This document shows positions 56,237 to 64,000 of a stretch of DNA of 64,000 bases, one piece after another (the first letter of the stretch is position 1; every line of letters starts with the position of its first letter). The position numbers and the translations under genes are program-made. Location of the stretch: assembly GCA_004353515.1 (NCBI GenBank), contig SMNZ01000003.1, positions 576,792 to 640,791 on the forward strand, written 5' to 3'. This DNA comes from Alteromonadaceae bacterium M269. GTDB taxonomy: Bacteria; Pseudomonadota; Gammaproteobacteria; Enterobacterales; Alteromonadaceae. Below the pieces are notes generated by a model. That model was not told the DNA's origin. It worked only from the letters and a program-made list of their open reading frames with translations, and searched no databases.

Positions 56237-58807
56237 ATGCGTTTGGATCGCATGACAAGTAAATTTCAGATAGCTATTTCAGATGCCCAATCATTAGCTC
56301 TTGGTAGGGATCATCAATATATTGAGCCTGTGCATTTGATGATGTCTCTTCTGAATCAAGAAGGCGGATCGCTGAGGCCGTTGCTTGATGGTGTGGGAAT
56401 TAATGTTAATAGCTTACGTTCAGGGCTTTCAGAAGCTATTGAGCGATTACCTAAGGTGGAAGGTGTCGGTGGTGATGTTCAACTAAGTAAAGACACCATT
56501 ATTTTGCTTAACTTGAGTGATAAAATTTCTCAGAAACGAAAAGATGATTTTATTACCTCTGAAATATTCGTTTTGGCTGCCACTGAGGACAAGGGGCGCT
56601 TAGGAGATATTCTAAGACAACTCGGAGTAACGCCTAAGAAAATTGAAAAAGCGATTGAAAAAATGCGTGACGGACAAAAGGTGACTGACCGTAACGCTGA
56701 AGATATGCGACAGGCACTCGAAAAGTTTACTTCGGATTTAACCGAGCGAGCGGAGCAAGGAAAACTGGATCCTGTTATTGGACGTGACGATGAAATCCGT
56801 CGTACTGTGCAGGTGTTGCAGCGTCGTACCAAAAACAACCCTGTTCTTATTGGTGAGCCTGGTGTTGGTAAAACGGCCATAGCTGAAGGTTTGGCGCAGC
56901 GTATCGTTAATGGCGAAGTACCAGAAGGATTGAAAGATAAGCGAGTTCTTTCACTCGATATGGGAGCGCTTGTTGCAGGTGCTAAGTACCGAGGAGAATT
57001 CGAGGAAAGATTAAAAGCTGTTTTAAGTGAACTCTCCAAAGAAGAGGGAAGGATTATCCTATTTATTGATGAGTTACACACCATGGTTGGTGCTGGTAAA
57101 GGTGAAGGCGCAATGGATGCCGGTAATATGCTTAAACCTGCTTTATCCAGAGGTGAGTTGCATTGCGTCGGCGCAACAACTCTCGATGAGTATCGTCAAT
57201 ATATTGAGAAAGATGCAGCACTTGAACGACGTTTCCAAAAGGTAATTGTTGATCAGCCTAGTGTTGAAGACACCATTGCCATCCTGCGTGGCTTAAAAGA
57301 ACGTTATGAGCTTCATCACTCAGTTGATATTACCGACCCAGCGATTGTTGCAGCCGCGTCGCTTAGTCATCGATATATCAGTGACCGTCAATTGCCAGAT
57401 AAAGCGATTGATTTGATTGATGAAGCTGCTTCAAGCATTCGTCTACAAATGGATTCCAAACCCGAAGAGATGGATAGATTAGAACGCCGGATAATCCAAC
57501 TTAAGTTAGAAGAAAGGGCGCTTGCAAAAGAGACTGATGAAGCGAGTCATAAGCGTTTGGAACTCATTGAGCTCGAACGTGAAAAGTTAGAGTTCGAATT
57601 TTCTGATCTCGAGAAAGTCTGGAATTCAGAGAAAACCGCTGTTCAGGGAACACAACAGGTTAAATCACAACTCGAGCAAGCGAAGTTGGATCTAGAAATT
57701 GCCAGAAGGGCATCGGATCTCAGCCGTATGTCAGAATTGCAATATGGTCGAATTCCTGAGTTAGAGTTAAAGCTGGATTTGGCCGCTGAAGCAGAAGAGC
57801 AGAAATTTAACTTGCTCAAAAACAAAGTGACCGAGAATGAAATTGCAGATGTTCTCTCACGTTGGACGGGTATCCCTGTTAACAAAATGCTTGAAGGTGA
57901 ACGCGATAAACTCCTAAGAATGGAGCAAGTGCTTCATCAACAGGTTGTGGGACAGACCGAGGCTGTGTCTGCGGTGTCCAATGCTATTCGGAGAACAAGA
58001 GCTGGGCTAGCAGATCCTAATAGACCTATAGGCTCCTTCCTTTTATTGGGACCGACAGGGGTAGGTAAAACTGAGTTATGTAAGTCTCTTGCAGGCTTTT
58101 TGTTTGATACACAGGATGCCATCGTTCGTATCGATATGTCTGAATTTATGGAAAAACATTCTGTTGCTCGTTTAGTTGGTGCTCCTCCAGGCTATGTCGG
58201 ATATGAAGAAGGTGGATATTTGACAGAAGCTGTAAGGCGTAAACCTTACTCTGTTGTTTTACTCGATGAAGTTGAGAAAGCTCATCCCGATGTTTTCAAT
58301 ATCTTGTTGCAAGTATTGGATGATGGTCGCTTAACCGATGGACAGGGGCGCACCATCGACTTTAAAAACACGGTAGTGATCATGACATCTAACTTGGGCT
58401 CAGACGTTATTCAAGATATGCATACTGAAGTTCAGTACGAAGAGATGAAAGCTAAAGTGTTATCTGTTGTGAGCAATTACTTCAGACCTGAGTTTATTAA
58501 TCGGATCGATGACAGTGTTGTATTCCATCCGTTAGGTCGGGAGCAAATTAAAGCTATTGCTAAGATTCAACTTGATAAGTTAAGTGCTCGATTAAGTGAT
58601 AAGCATATCAAGTTATCTTTAACCGAAGCAGCATTTGATAAGTTGTCGGAAGCTGGTTTTGATCCAGTGTACGGTGCGAGACCGTTGAGACGAGCAATAC
58701 AGACTTATATTGAGAACCCATTAGCTAACAAGATACTTTCTGGTGAGGTTATGCCCGAAACTACAGTATCAGTTGATGCTAAAGAGGGGGAGTTGACGTT
58801 TAACTAA
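56237..58807 (+). CDS. clpB: ATP-dependent disaggregase ClpB
   Basis: An 856-aa Hsp100 chaperone that rescues aggregated proteins with DnaK. Visible in order are the Clp N-domain (~1-145), NBD1 with [13 protein letters not shown], the coiled-coil M domain (~405-525, heptads rich in Glu/Leu/Arg), NBD2 with [13 protein letters not shown], and the sensor-2 [10 protein letters not shown]. Length equals E. coli ClpB (857 aa). It has its own sigma32 promoter and a strong terminator. Confidence 0.98.
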   Translation: MRLDRMTSKFQIAISDAQSLALGRDHQYIEPVHLMMSLLNQEGGSLRPLLDGVGINVNSLRSGLSEAIERLPKVEGVGGDVQLSKDTIILLNLSDKISQKRKDDFITSEIFVLAATEDKGRLGDILRQLGVTPKKIEKAIEKMRDGQKVTDRNAEDMRQALEKFTSDLTERAEQGKLDPVIGRDDEIRRTVQVLQRRTKNNPVLIGEPGVGKTAIAEGLAQRIVNGEVPEGLKDKRVLSLDMGALVAGAKYRGEFEERLKAVLSELSKEEGRIILFIDELHTMVGAGKGEGAMDAGNMLKPALSRGELHCVGATTLDEYRQYIEKDAALERRFQKVIVDQPSVEDTIAILRGLKERYELHHSVDITDPAIVAAASLSHRYISDRQLPDKAIDLIDEAASSIRLQMDSKPEEMDRLERRIIQLKLEERALAKETDEASHKRLELIELEREKLEFEFSDLEKVWNSEKTAVQGTQQVKSQLEQAKLDLEIARRASDLSRMSELQYGRIPELELKLDLAAEAEEQKFNLLKNKVTENEIADVLSRWTGIPVNKMLEGERDKLLRMEQVLHQQVVGQTEAVSAVSNAIRRTRAGLADPNRPIGSFLLLGPTGVGKTELCKSLAGFLFDTQDAIVRIDMSEFMEKHSVARLVGAPPGYVGYEEGGYLTEAVRRKPYSVVLLDEVEKAHPDVFNILLQVLDDGRLTDGQGRTIDFKNTVVIMTSNLGSDVIQDMHTEVQYEEMKAKVLSVVSNYFRPEFINRIDDSVVFHPLGREQIKAIAKIQLDKLSARLSDKHIKLSLTEAAFDKLSEAGFDPVYGARPLRRAIQTYIENPLANKILSGEVMPETTVSVDAKEGELTFN

Positions 58808-58829
58808 GAGACAACTGTTCTTGAGTAAG

Positions 58830-58856
58830 AAAAGGGAGCGATATGCTCCCTTTTTT
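58830..58856. terminator. terminator between clpB and the TPR gene
   Basis: AAAA-GGGAGC-GATAT-GCTCCC-TTTTTT. A 6-bp GC-rich stem with a T6 tail 23 bp past clpB. The A-run on the other side lets it serve the convergent TPR gene, whose stop codon overlaps the T-run. Confidence 0.88.
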
Positions 58857-61635
58857 ATAATAGGGCGTTGTAGAGGGCTTCGGCATCTTCTCTACCATCA
58901 AACATGGTATCGCTTGCTAAAGCGGCTCTCAATTCTGCAAGGGCTTCTTGCTCCCTTCCCATCTTTTCTAAAGTGAACCCTAAATGGTAACGTATCGATG
59001 GATCGCTGGATTGTCTTGCATAAGCTTGTCTGAGCATATCCAGTGCTTCGTCGTAATTACCTTCTTTAGTCAGTATCCAGCCTTTGGTATCCAAGATTTG
59101 AGGAGATGATGGGGATAATGCGAGTGCGTTGTCTGCAAACTCTAACGCTTTCTTAAGATCCCTATCAATGTGTATTAAAGCCATATTGTTATATATAGGC
59201 GCTTTGTTGACGTAGTTTTCTTGTTTGAGTAGGAGGTCATAATGTTCAACAGACTCATCATGCTTGCCATGTATGTAAAGAGCATCTGCAAAAAAGTGCC
59301 TAACAATATAGTTAGTCGGATTGGCTTTGATTATTGTCAGAAAGTGAGCTGAAATTCCCTCTTTATAATTGTCTTTCTTTGCAATTTCATAAAGAGCGAC
59401 GAGAGGCTTGATGAAGCTAGGATCAGTCGTACTGGATTTTATAAACCATTCCGTTGCTTCTTCTTCTTGTCCCCTCTCTCTCTGCAAAACACCTTCTAGA
59501 AAGAAGTAGTTTGCACTTTGAGGCGCTAATTTTTTAAGTTGGCTTACATAGTTTGTCGCATCATTGATTCTTTCTTGGACAAGATAAAGATCAATGATCA
59601 TTATTAACGGCAGTTGCGCTTGAGGAAGCAATTCGATTGCGCGTTCTAAATTTTCCTTTGCACCTTGATAGTCGTTGAGCTGCACTCGTTCTCTGCTGAG
59701 ATCCATAAGGCCTTGTGCATTATCAGACCATATAGCACTGAGTATATCTATTTGACTTCTCGCCTCATTGCTTCTTCCAAGGCGCATTAAGATATTAATT
59801 TTTTCCCTTAGGTACTTTTCTTCCAATCTATTAAATGAAAGTAACCTGTCGATTTCTTTTAACGCTATATCGTAGCGATTTTGCTGTGCATACACACCAA
59901 TGAGCAACTCACCAACTTCTAAAGATTTGGAATCTAATTGCTTAGCGCGTAAAAGCTCTGATTCAGCTTGATTGAGTTCACTAAGTTGAAGGTGAACTTT
60001 GGCAGCTAAAATACGAGATGTTGGATTGTTGGGATCGCTTTTAATAACCTCGCTAATAATATCTTGTGCACGTGTGGCGTTATTACTTCTAAATAGAAAA
60101 CGAGCCTGGTTAATTCGAGCTGGGATGTTTTCAGGAGACTTCGCCAATGTTTGATCAATAACAACCTTTGCTTCGTCTAATTGACTTAAACGTAACAAAA
60201 TGTCGGCGAGTAAATTCGCATTTTGTATAGAGTCTGGATTTGATCTTAAAAGCGCTCTGGAAACCTCAGCGGCTTCATCCATTTGACCAGATTGAGCAAG
60301 TGCCGCAGCCTTAAACTGTAAAACATCTTCTCTTTTGGAGTTCGGAAGATTTTCTTTTAAAAATGCTAGGGCATCAGTTACCTGATTTTTACTCACTAAT
60401 AGACGGCTTTGGATGAGAATAGATTCAGGTAGTTGTTTTTGCTCTTCAGGCAGATTGTTGATGAGTCTTTCACATTTAAAAGCTCTGTTGCCTATCATAT
60501 AGAGATCACAGGCTAGACTAACAACTCTAATATCCTGTTCTAAAACGCGCTGATTGTTCTCAATGATTTTTATCGCCTCGCTGGCAAACCCTTGTCTAAT
60601 GGAAGACTCGATTAACATCCCCAGTATTTCAGGCGTTGCATCCCTTTGACCTAGGTAGCGCTTAAACTCAGAGAGTGCAACGCCATAGTTTTCATTCAAA
60701 TAACTTACAATGCCAGCGACTAAACTTAGCTGTATTTGCTGATTGCGTTGTGCATCGGTAAGCAGACTTAGTTTTTCGCTAAGCTCTACGAGAATTTTGT
60801 CAGCTTCGACTTTGTTATTTGTTAAAGCAAGAATACGAGCTTTTGTAAGTTCATTGCGCAAATCACCTGGTGTTTGTTCTTCGATATCCTCAACTAATCT
60901 TGAAGCTTTCTCGAATTCTCCTATTAATGCTAGTGCCCCAGCGAGAGCTCTCATTGTGCTGGGGTTGTTGGGAGATATCTCTAAGGACAGATTAAACATA
61001 TCTATAGCTTGTTGATTCTTCCCTTTAGAAAGGCTCAATTCACCCTTGTTGTGAAGGGCCGTTGCGTCTCGTTCTGATATTCTTAATGCCGTGTTTATAT
61101 AAGTTTCGGCTTGCTCAAGTTGCTCCTGTTGCAGGGCAAAACTACTGAGTGTATTTAGAATGCCTAAATGTTCAGGGTTTTGGTTGAGAAGAATTCGTAA
61201 AGACAGTGACGCTTCATCCATATTTCCCATGCGTACATTAGCGTTTGCTTTTATAAGAGCTAGGTTTATGGAAATTCTTTGATTAAGGTTTTGTCCTTCG
61301 GCAACAGACAGAACTTCTGCATATTCCCCTTTGAGCATATAGGCTCTTGCAAGAGGGATTGCGACTAAATTGATATCCCCTCCTGCATCAAGTACATCAT
61401 GAAATTCATCAATCGCTTCATTAGGAAAACCGTCGATAAGTAGTATACGCCCTAATAAAAGCTTGGAAGGAAGGTGTTCTGCGTTGGTCTGTAGGTTACT
61501 TTTGAGGAGAATGTAAGCTTCGTTGAACTTTTCAGTATTAAAAGCGGAAAGCGCTTTCTCATAATCAGAGGCGATGTCAGCCCACGCCAATTTTGTTAAA
61601 AACAGAAGAGAAAGAAAGTTTAAGACGTATTTCAC
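58855..61635 (-). CDS. prsT: PrsT-like TPR protein of the PEP-CTERM/exosortase system
   Basis: A 926-aa exported protein made almost wholly of TPR units (about 20). A signal peptide (~1-19, LTKLAWA) is followed by DYEKALSAFNTEKFNEA and LLGRILLIDGFPNEAIDE, the characteristic PrsT opening. PrsT belongs to the exosortase-linked surface polysaccharide systems. The usual lipobox cysteine is absent, so it is probably soluble in the periplasm. GTG 61635 was chosen for AAAGG 8 nt upstream; an ATG 33 bp earlier adds a polar leader. The PEP-CTERM-like gene lies just upstream, but a terminator separates them. Confidence 0.82.
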   Translation of the reverse strand: MKYVLNFLSLLFLTKLAWADIASDYEKALSAFNTEKFNEAYILLKSNLQTNAEHLPSKLLLGRILLIDGFPNEAIDEFHDVLDAGGDINLVAIPLARAYMLKGEYAEVLSVAEGQNLNQRISINLALIKANANVRMGNMDEASLSLRILLNQNPEHLGILNTLSSFALQQEQLEQAETYINTALRISERDATALHNKGELSLSKGKNQQAIDMFNLSLEISPNNPSTMRALAGALALIGEFEKASRLVEDIEEQTPGDLRNELTKARILALTNNKVEADKILVELSEKLSLLTDAQRNQQIQLSLVAGIVSYLNENYGVALSEFKRYLGQRDATPEILGMLIESSIRQGFASEAIKIIENNQRVLEQDIRVVSLACDLYMIGNRAFKCERLINNLPEEQKQLPESILIQSRLLVSKNQVTDALAFLKENLPNSKREDVLQFKAAALAQSGQMDEAAEVSRALLRSNPDSIQNANLLADILLRLSQLDEAKVVIDQTLAKSPENIPARINQARFLFRSNNATRAQDIISEVIKSDPNNPTSRILAAKVHLQLSELNQAESELLRAKQLDSKSLEVGELLIGVYAQQNRYDIALKEIDRLLSFNRLEEKYLREKINILMRLGRSNEARSQIDILSAIWSDNAQGLMDLSRERVQLNDYQGAKENLERAIELLPQAQLPLIMIIDLYLVQERINDATNYVSQLKKLAPQSANYFFLEGVLQRERGQEEEATEWFIKSSTTDPSFIKPLVALYEIAKKDNYKEGISAHFLTIIKANPTNYIVRHFFADALYIHGKHDESVEHYDLLLKQENYVNKAPIYNNMALIHIDRDLKKALEFADNALALSPSSPQILDTKGWILTKEGNYDEALDMLRQAYARQSSDPSIRYHLGFTLEKMGREQEALAELRAALASDTMFDGREDAEALYNALL

Positions 61636-61693
61636 ATTAAGTACCTTTCGAGTCAACGTAAGTATCATACCCTCGCTTTCTATTAACCCAAAA

Positions 61694-61719
61694 GAAAAAA
61701 CCCCAAAAATGGGGTTTTT
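61694..61719 (-). terminator. terminator after the PEP-CTERM-like gene
   Basis: AAAAACCCC-AAAAAT-GGGGTTTTT, a 9-bp stem whose A-run gives a T-run on the minus strand. It ends the gene at 61742 before the TPR gene begins, and could also act on the plus strand. Confidence 0.85.
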
Positions 61720-61741
61720 ACTGTATATGAGAGCTTCGCAA

Positions 61742-62482
61742 TTAAGCTTTCTGTCGACGTCTCATGTAGAAAATAGCGGCGAGGCCTAGAAGCCCTACAC
61801 CAAATGGCGCATTAACTTCTTGTACAGAATTGCTTAACGTTGTAATTCCAGCCAACTTAAAGCCATCATTATTGTCACCGAAGCCATAATTACCTAGTAA
61901 AGGTACAAAAGCTGCGTGATATGCACCTATTAACCAGTATCTTGCTTCAGTTCCAACGAATGAAGATAAATCATGAGAACCAGTTGTGAACTGTGAGAAA
62001 GATGACTTAAATATTGCAGAACTTGCTACCGAATCCCAAGTTTGGCCAGAAAATGTAGGCGCTGAATTAAATGCTGCGATTGAGAAGTCGTTATCACTCC
62101 ATGTAAGACCGAAGTTTACGCCTGTTAGTCTAATTGCTGTGCTGAAGCTTAATAGAACGAAATCTTCAGGACCGCCATTGTCGATGTAATGTCCGTCGCC
62201 TGAATTTCTATTCGTATTCAATAAGCCGTATCTATTTGTGTCAAGGAACGCTGATTCAACAGTTTGGCCATTACCCGTGTTAGACCAAGCTGATATAGTC
62301 ACATCAATACCGTTGTTTGATGTAGATAGTGTGTTGCCAAATGAATTACCAGTTTGAGTAAAAGTAGGATCATTCACACCATCAACAGTGAAATCCCAAA
62401 CCGTCTCACTAGCACTAACTGTGAGTGGCATCATAACAAGCAGTACTTTGAAAAAAGCTTTTGCTGATTTTATCGTTCTCAT
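61742..62482 (-). CDS. PEP-CTERM-like secreted surface protein
   Basis: A 246-aa protein with a signal peptide (~1-24, ending TVSA) and a beta-rich body (WDFTVDGVNDPTF, YWLIGAYHAAFVPLLG). The C-terminal tail has the tripartite sorting layout: a short motif (EVNAPFG), a hydrophobic helix (VGLLGLAAIFYM) and a basic end (RRRQKA). The motif has NAP where PEP-CTERM proteins have PEP. It should be processed by an exosortase at the outer surface, but none is encoded in this window. A sigma54 promoter precedes it and PrsT follows. RBS AGGA lies upstream of the ATG. Confidence 0.75.
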   Translation of the reverse strand: MRTIKSAKAFFKVLLVMMPLTVSASETVWDFTVDGVNDPTFTQTGNSFGNTLSTSNNGIDVTISAWSNTGNGQTVESAFLDTNRYGLLNTNRNSGDGHYIDNGGPEDFVLLSFSTAIRLTGVNFGLTWSDNDFSIAAFNSAPTFSGQTWDSVASSAIFKSSFSQFTTGSHDLSSFVGTEARYWLIGAYHAAFVPLLGNYGFGDNNDGFKLAGITTLSNSVQEVNAPFGVGLLGLAAIFYMRRRQKA

Positions 62483-62523
62483 TGCAGTTCCTATAACTTG
62501 AGACCTATATCTATCAGTTATTA

Positions 62524-62540
62524 AGCATAAATCATGCCTA
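62524..62540 (-). promoter_or_regulatory. sigma54 promoter of the PEP-CTERM-like gene
   Basis: On the minus strand TAGGCATGATTTATGCT fits TTGGCACG-N4-TTGCT, with GG and GC exactly 10 bases apart and 13 of the informative positions close. Start of transcription would be near 62513, 31 bp before the ATG. Known PEP-CTERM systems are controlled by RpoN with PrsK/PrsR. The rest of the 363-bp gap 62483-62845 shows nothing else certain. Confidence 0.7.
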
Positions 62541-62845
62541 AACTCTTAAGTCTTTATAAAACAATAGGTTGTGAACTTTGTTTCTATCTGCCTTTAGCTT
62601 TATGTAAAAAAAGCTGACATATAGATAAGCTTTATCAAAACTCCACAATCAATGCTTGAAAATTCCCGTATGTCATTCCAATTAGCTTCAACCTTCGCTA
62701 ATAAGTCAGATATACTTTAAATTAAACTTAAGTCATTGTTAGTTGTCAGTGTAACATAAATTGAAAAATATAGGCGATTGCGATTTGGAATCGACCAAAG
62801 CTGCATGCCGAATTAAATCTTAATAGATCATAGGAGTAGAGTATT

Positions 62846-63667
62846 TTGATGATGGGACAAAAACGCAAAGGTATTTATCTTTTGCCAAACTTATTAACGA
62901 CTGCGGGATTGTTTTCTGGCTTTTTCGCTATTGTCTCGTCGATGAATGGTCGCTTTGAAGCAGGAGCCGTTGCTATTTTTGTAGCAATGATATTCGATGG
63001 CTTGGATGGAAGGGTAGCCAGATTGACTAATACACAGAGTGAATTTGGGGCTGAGTATGACTCTATGGCAGACATGGTTTCTTTCGGTGTTGCTCCTGCA
63101 TTAGTTTCATATAACTGGGCTCTAAGTGGACTCGGTAAGATAGGTTGGTTAGCCGCTTTCATTTTTGTGGCTGGTGCTGCATTAAGACTAGCACGCTTTA
63201 ATACTCAGTTAGCTGTTGCCGACAAACGATATTTCCAGGGGTTGGCAAGTCCAGCAGCAGCAGCTCTTGTAGCTGGATTAGTTTGGGTTGGTGTCGAATA
63301 CAAAGTTAAAGGTGGTGATTACGGATATATAGTTGCGTTAGTCACTATGGTTTCCGGGCTGTTGATGGTCAGCAATTTTAAATACAACTCCTTTAAAGAA
63401 ATTAACTTACATGGAAAAGTACCTTTTGTTGCGCTACTTATCATGATGCTAATTTTTGTTGTTGTAGCGACCGAGCCTGCTTTAGTTCTATTTATTGCTT
63501 TTGCCTTATATGCAGTTGCGGGACCTATCAACACATTCAGGAGTGTTGATAAGGTTAAGTTGGAACATGTCGTTGGTGACGATGATGAAGAAGATTCTGA
63601 CTTTGACAGTAATAAGGCTGAATGTGAAAAAGCTACGGCTGAATCTGAAGTGAAGAAAGAAAATTAG
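62846..63667 (+). CDS. pssA: CDP-diacylglycerol-serine O-phosphatidyltransferase
   Basis: A 273-aa inner-membrane enzyme making phosphatidylserine, the precursor of phosphatidylethanolamine. The CDP-alcohol phosphotransferase signature D-G-x2-A-R-x8-G-x3-D-x3-D is complete (FDGLDGRVARLT … FGAEYDSMAD, ~residues 48-75), with about seven membrane helices. The acidic C-terminal tail (DDDEEDSDFDSN) is unusual. TTG 62846 has AGGAG 9 nt upstream; ATG 62849 and 62852 are alternatives. It is of the polytopic pssA type, not the E. coli PLD type. Confidence 0.94.
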   Translation: MMMGQKRKGIYLLPNLLTTAGLFSGFFAIVSSMNGRFEAGAVAIFVAMIFDGLDGRVARLTNTQSEFGAEYDSMADMVSFGVAPALVSYNWALSGLGKIGWLAAFIFVAGAALRLARFNTQLAVADKRYFQGLASPAAAALVAGLVWVGVEYKVKGGDYGYIVALVTMVSGLLMVSNFKYNSFKEINLHGKVPFVALLIMMLIFVVVATEPALVLFIAFALYAVAGPINTFRSVDKVKLEHVVGDDDEEDSDFDSNKAECEKATAESEVKKEN

Positions 63668-63737
63668 GCGATAAAATCCTACGTAGATACGGAAGCGAAA
63701 AAAGTTCAATAAATTGCAATTATTTTTCATTTTCTTA

Positions 63738-63765
63738 TTGACTTATTTTCTACCTGACGTAGAAT
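63738..63765 (+). promoter_or_regulatory. rRNA operon promoter P1
   Basis: TTGACT (63738-63743), a 16-bp spacer and TAGAAT (63760-63765), with a GC-rich discriminator GCGCGTCCC and an AT-rich UP-element-like stretch upstream (63700-63737). This is the classic growth-rate-controlled rrn promoter pattern. Only one promoter is visible. Confidence 0.88.
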
Positions 63766-63774
63766 GCGCGTCCC

Positions 63775-63829
63775 GCTTGGGGGAGACCTCAAGCAGCTAA
63801 GTTAAGACTTAGCCAAATGTTCTTTAACA
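63775..63829 (+). promoter_or_regulatory. rrn leader antitermination region (boxB-like hairpins, boxA)
   Basis: Two hairpins (GCTTGGGG-GAGA-CCTCAAGC at 63775-63794 and GCTAAG-TTAAGA-CTTAGC at 63796-63813) are followed by TGTTCTTTAACA (63818-63829), close to the boxA consensus TGCTCTTTAACA bound by NusB-S10. The leader continues with TCTGTGTGGGCACTCG as in E. coli rrn. Confidence 0.85.
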
Positions 63830-63901
63830 ATTGATAACAAGACAATCTGTGTGGGCACTCGTTAAGAGTGTTTATACGACGATTCAGAATTTTATATATT
63901 T

Positions 63902-64000
63902 TAATTGAAGAGTTTGATCATGGCTCAGATTGAACGCTGGCGGCAGGCCTAACACATGCAAGTCGAACGGTAACAGGAATAGCTTGCTATTTGCTGACGA
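63902..64000 (+). rRNA. rrs: 16S rRNA, 5' end (cut by the window)
   Basis: The sequence begins AATTGAAGAGTTTGATC, continues ATGGCTCAGATTGAACGCTG and CACATGCAAGTCGAACGG, the universal bacterial 5' region of 16S rRNA (site of primer 27F). About 99 nt are present and the gene runs off the window edge. The first variable region suggests a gammaproteobacterium. Confidence 0.98.

Noticed and set aside
56530..57084. 184-codon open frame antisense to clpB
   Set aside because: Serine/arginine-rich product typical of an antisense shadow; clpB on the other strand is unambiguous.

Overview
The window is chromosomal DNA of a gammaproteobacterium, probably marine and aerobic. It is moderately AT-rich and ordinary core genes dominate. 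Supporting traits are a Na+-pumping oxaloacetate decarboxylase, a TonB receptor paired with secreted S9/M28 peptidases, type IV pilus minor pilins, a PEP-CTERM/PrsT pair, an E. coli-like rrn leader, and S20 starting at UUG as in E. coli. The gene mix recalls Kangiellaceae-like Oceanospirillales, but that placement is inference. I see no prophage, insertion sequence or CRISPR array. Non-ATG starts (TTG/GTG) are frequent.

Layout. 1-781: two identical tRNA-Arg(ACG) genes, followed by structured repeats that re-use the tRNA 3' end, as in the E. coli tyrT/rtT arrangement. 834-5724: a haem-binding histidine kinase, a lipoprotein S9 peptidase and a 2OG-Fe(II) oxygenase-like gene. 6026-9256: oadGAB. 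9319-15163: a 56-codon membrane protein, a DTW-domain tRNA enzyme, an OlsF-like bifunctional acyltransferase, an LpxH-like phosphoesterase, an M28 peptidase and rpsT. 15289-22832: a ToxR/CadC-type wHTH-TolB regulator divergent from a TonB receptor plus S9 peptidase, with a perfect inverted repeat between them. 22852-27788: a sulfide/persulfide oxidation locus (FisR-type sigma54 activator, persulfide dioxygenase, sulfurtransferase-SQR fusion, TauE/SafE exporter) with a good sigma54 promoter.

27950-35490: murJ, ribF-ileS-lspA-fkpB-ispH. 35748-44213: pilV-pilW-pilX-pilY1-pilE, a chemotaxis receptor whose membrane part looks like the small transporter NrtS, and a convergent fimT. 44478-45666: nadE and glnB. 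45691-53407: an ECF11-type stress module, with sigma factor and ChrR anti-sigma on the right and a seven-gene membrane-lipid operon on the left (NTF2-like, SDR, FAD oxidoreductase, DUF1365, Cfa-type methyltransferase, DUF2878, chalcone-isomerase-like). Both promoters carry a TGATCC -35 box. 53481-58807: bamD, rluD, pgeF and clpB (sigma32 promoter). 58855-62482: a PrsT-like TPR protein and a PEP-CTERM-like surface protein with its own sigma54 promoter. 62846-63667: pssA. 63738-64000: rrn promoter, leader and the first ~100 nt of 16S rRNA, cut by the window end.

The most interesting items are the tRNA-3'-end repeats with a covarying hairpin, the NrtS-like chemoreceptor, the complete FisR persulfide locus with its sulfurtransferase-SQR fusion, the ECF11 lipid regulon, and the variant PEP-CTERM protein under a sigma54 promoter.
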